Below, piece after piece: positions 63,152-64,000 of a stretch of DNA of 64,000 bases (position 1 is its first letter; every line of letters starts with the position of its first letter). Where the stretch lies: contig NZ_MOMB01000008.1 in the NCBI RefSeq assembly GCF_002752165.1, positions 1 to 64,000 of the forward strand, read 5' to 3'. The notes below the pieces were generated by a model, which worked only from the letters and a program-made list of their open reading frames with translations, made no database searches and was not told the origin of the DNA. This DNA comes from Erwinia sp. OLFS4 (GTDB lineage Bacteria; Pseudomonadota; Gammaproteobacteria; Enterobacterales; Enterobacteriaceae). A program made the position numbers and the translations under genes.

Positions 63152-64000
63152 TGACCCGCTTGCGTGAAAATCTGAACCGTCTGCGCGTACAGATCCCTTC
63201 CTCAGACCAGCTGAATTCCAGCGCCGGCCGCTGGCTGGCGCAAAAGACATTTTCCACCTCCGACCGTCTGACACTGTATGAAGACCTTGCGTTTCTGCTC
63301 GATAACAACCTGAAGGTCGAAAAGGCTCTTCAGGCCATGATTGCCAGCTACGGAGGCAAACGTCCCCCGGTAGTCTTCTGCCTTGAAGACATGCTCTCCG
63401 CTCTGCGACAGGGACAGTCTGTTGAACAGGGATTAAGTTCATGGATTCCTCTCCAGGAAGCAGCCATTCTCAGTTCTGGTGTACAGGACGGAAACCTGGC
63501 TGCCGCGCTATACCGCGCAATTATCGTGGTGAAAGGTATGGGCGAGATGAAAACAGCCGTGATTTCCACCCTGGCGTATCCGGGTCTTTTGATGGGTACT
63601 ACTTTTGCCATGATGAAGATGGTGAATGAGTACTTCCTTCCCCGACTGGAATCCCTGGCCCCGCGGCAAAGCTGGCAGGGGGCCCTTTGGTGGCTAAGTT
63701 CACTCTCTGAGTTTTTTGTAAACAACGCCATTGTTCTGGGGCTTCTCACAGTATTCCTTGTTGCATTTGTACTCTGGTCAATGCCCAACCTGACCGGAAA
63801 GACACGGCAACATGTGCTGGACAGAATGCTGCCCTGGAGCGTTTACCGTGATGTTCTGGGCGTGGCCTTTTTACTGAACTTCAGCGCATTAATGCGGGCA
63901 AACGTTAAAACGGATGACGCAATTGACATTCTGGGTCGTTATGCCCCTCCCTGGCTGTATGAGCGCCTGGCAGCCACACAACGCCGGGTCAGACAGGGGA
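63148..64000 (+). CDS. pilR: PilR, thin-pilus platform protein (cut by window end)
   Basis: Starts ATG 63148 overlapping the pilQ stop; the frame is open to the window end, 284 codons visible. GspF/T2SF fold: LTLYEDLAFLLDNNLKVEKA, LQAMIASYGG, LSSGVQDGNLAAALYRAI, MKTAVISTLAYPGLLMGTTF and a second region (LWWLSSLSEFFVNNAIVLGL, LLNFSALMRANVKTDDAIDI). Polytopic inner-membrane platform for the pilin assembly motor. R64 continues with pilS, pilT, pilU, pilV and rci, probably beyond the window. Confidence 0.88.
   Translation, partial: MMTRLRENLNRLRVQIPSSDQLNSSAGRWLAQKTFSTSDRLTLYEDLAFLLDNNLKVEKALQAMIASYGGKRPPVVFCLEDMLSALRQGQSVEQGLSSWIPLQEAAILSSGVQDGNLAAALYRAIIVVKGMGEMKTAVISTLAYPGLLMGTTFAMMKMVNEYFLPRLESLAPRQSWQGALWWLSSLSEFFVNNAIVLGLLTVFLVAFVLWSMPNLTGKTRQHVLDRMLPWSVYRDVLGVAFLLNFSALMRANVKTDDAIDILGRYAPPWLYERLAATQRRVRQG

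Overview
The window reads as part of a large conjugative resistance plasmid from an enterobacterium (Escherichia/Klebsiella/Enterobacter-like codon use and gene families). It is open at both ends: a primase-like gene is cut at base 1 and pilR is cut at base 64000, so the rest of the thin-pilus locus and the first tra genes (traH-K type) probably lie outside. It combines an R64/IncI- and IncL/M-like (Dot/Icm-related, MPF-I) conjugation system with two replicons: an iteron-controlled RepFIB-like RepA and an antisense-RNA/pseudoknot-controlled RepA of the FII/I-complex family.

Layout. 1-16431: primase-like protein and the traL-traY secretion genes, one long + strand run. 16432-17750: a StbDE/RelBE-type toxin-antitoxin pair and excA, AT-rich like the 3' half of traY. 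17833-23816: trbA, trbB, trbC (coupling protein), two small genes and nuc. 24275-27544: minus-strand unknown gene, relaxase nikB and nikA. 27560-27700: oriT with a putative nick site. 28304-37651: the leading region, almost all minus-strand (the inferred T-strand is the template), with DUF932 and DUF1419 proteins, unknown genes, HigBA, two DNA methylases (one split by a frameshift) and five copies of a GC-rich intergenic repeat just upstream of genes, which look like single-strand promoters. 37854-39643: LexA-controlled umuDC-like genes. 39650-40979: centromere-like repeats and parA/parB-like genes. 41002-41985: serine recombinase. 42254-43414: Tn3-type fragment with blaTEM-1. 43415-45110: iterons, RepFIB-like repA and a 275-bp Tn3-family MITE. 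45133-50124: a segment bounded by two ~300-bp direct repeats, holding two small genes, an EcoRII-like restriction-modification pair and a broken second copy of one small gene. 50125-51680: second replicon. 51985-54593: regulators (PAS/LuxR pair, one frameshifted; cupin; XRE) with a perfect FNR-type palindrome upstream. 54895-64000: NusG-like TraB, TraC-like protein and the thin-pilus genes pilL-pilR.

How it fits together. nikA/nikB process oriT, TrbC with TrbA and TraT delivers DNA to the TraL-Y/TraU channel, ExcA limits redundant transfer, and the type IV thin pilus stabilises mating in liquid. On entry the leading region would be expressed first; its methylases and unknown small proteins are candidates for anti-defence functions. 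HigBA, StbDE, the RM system and ParA/B are stability functions.

Limits: names rest on remembered family sequences, motifs and gene order; no search was run.
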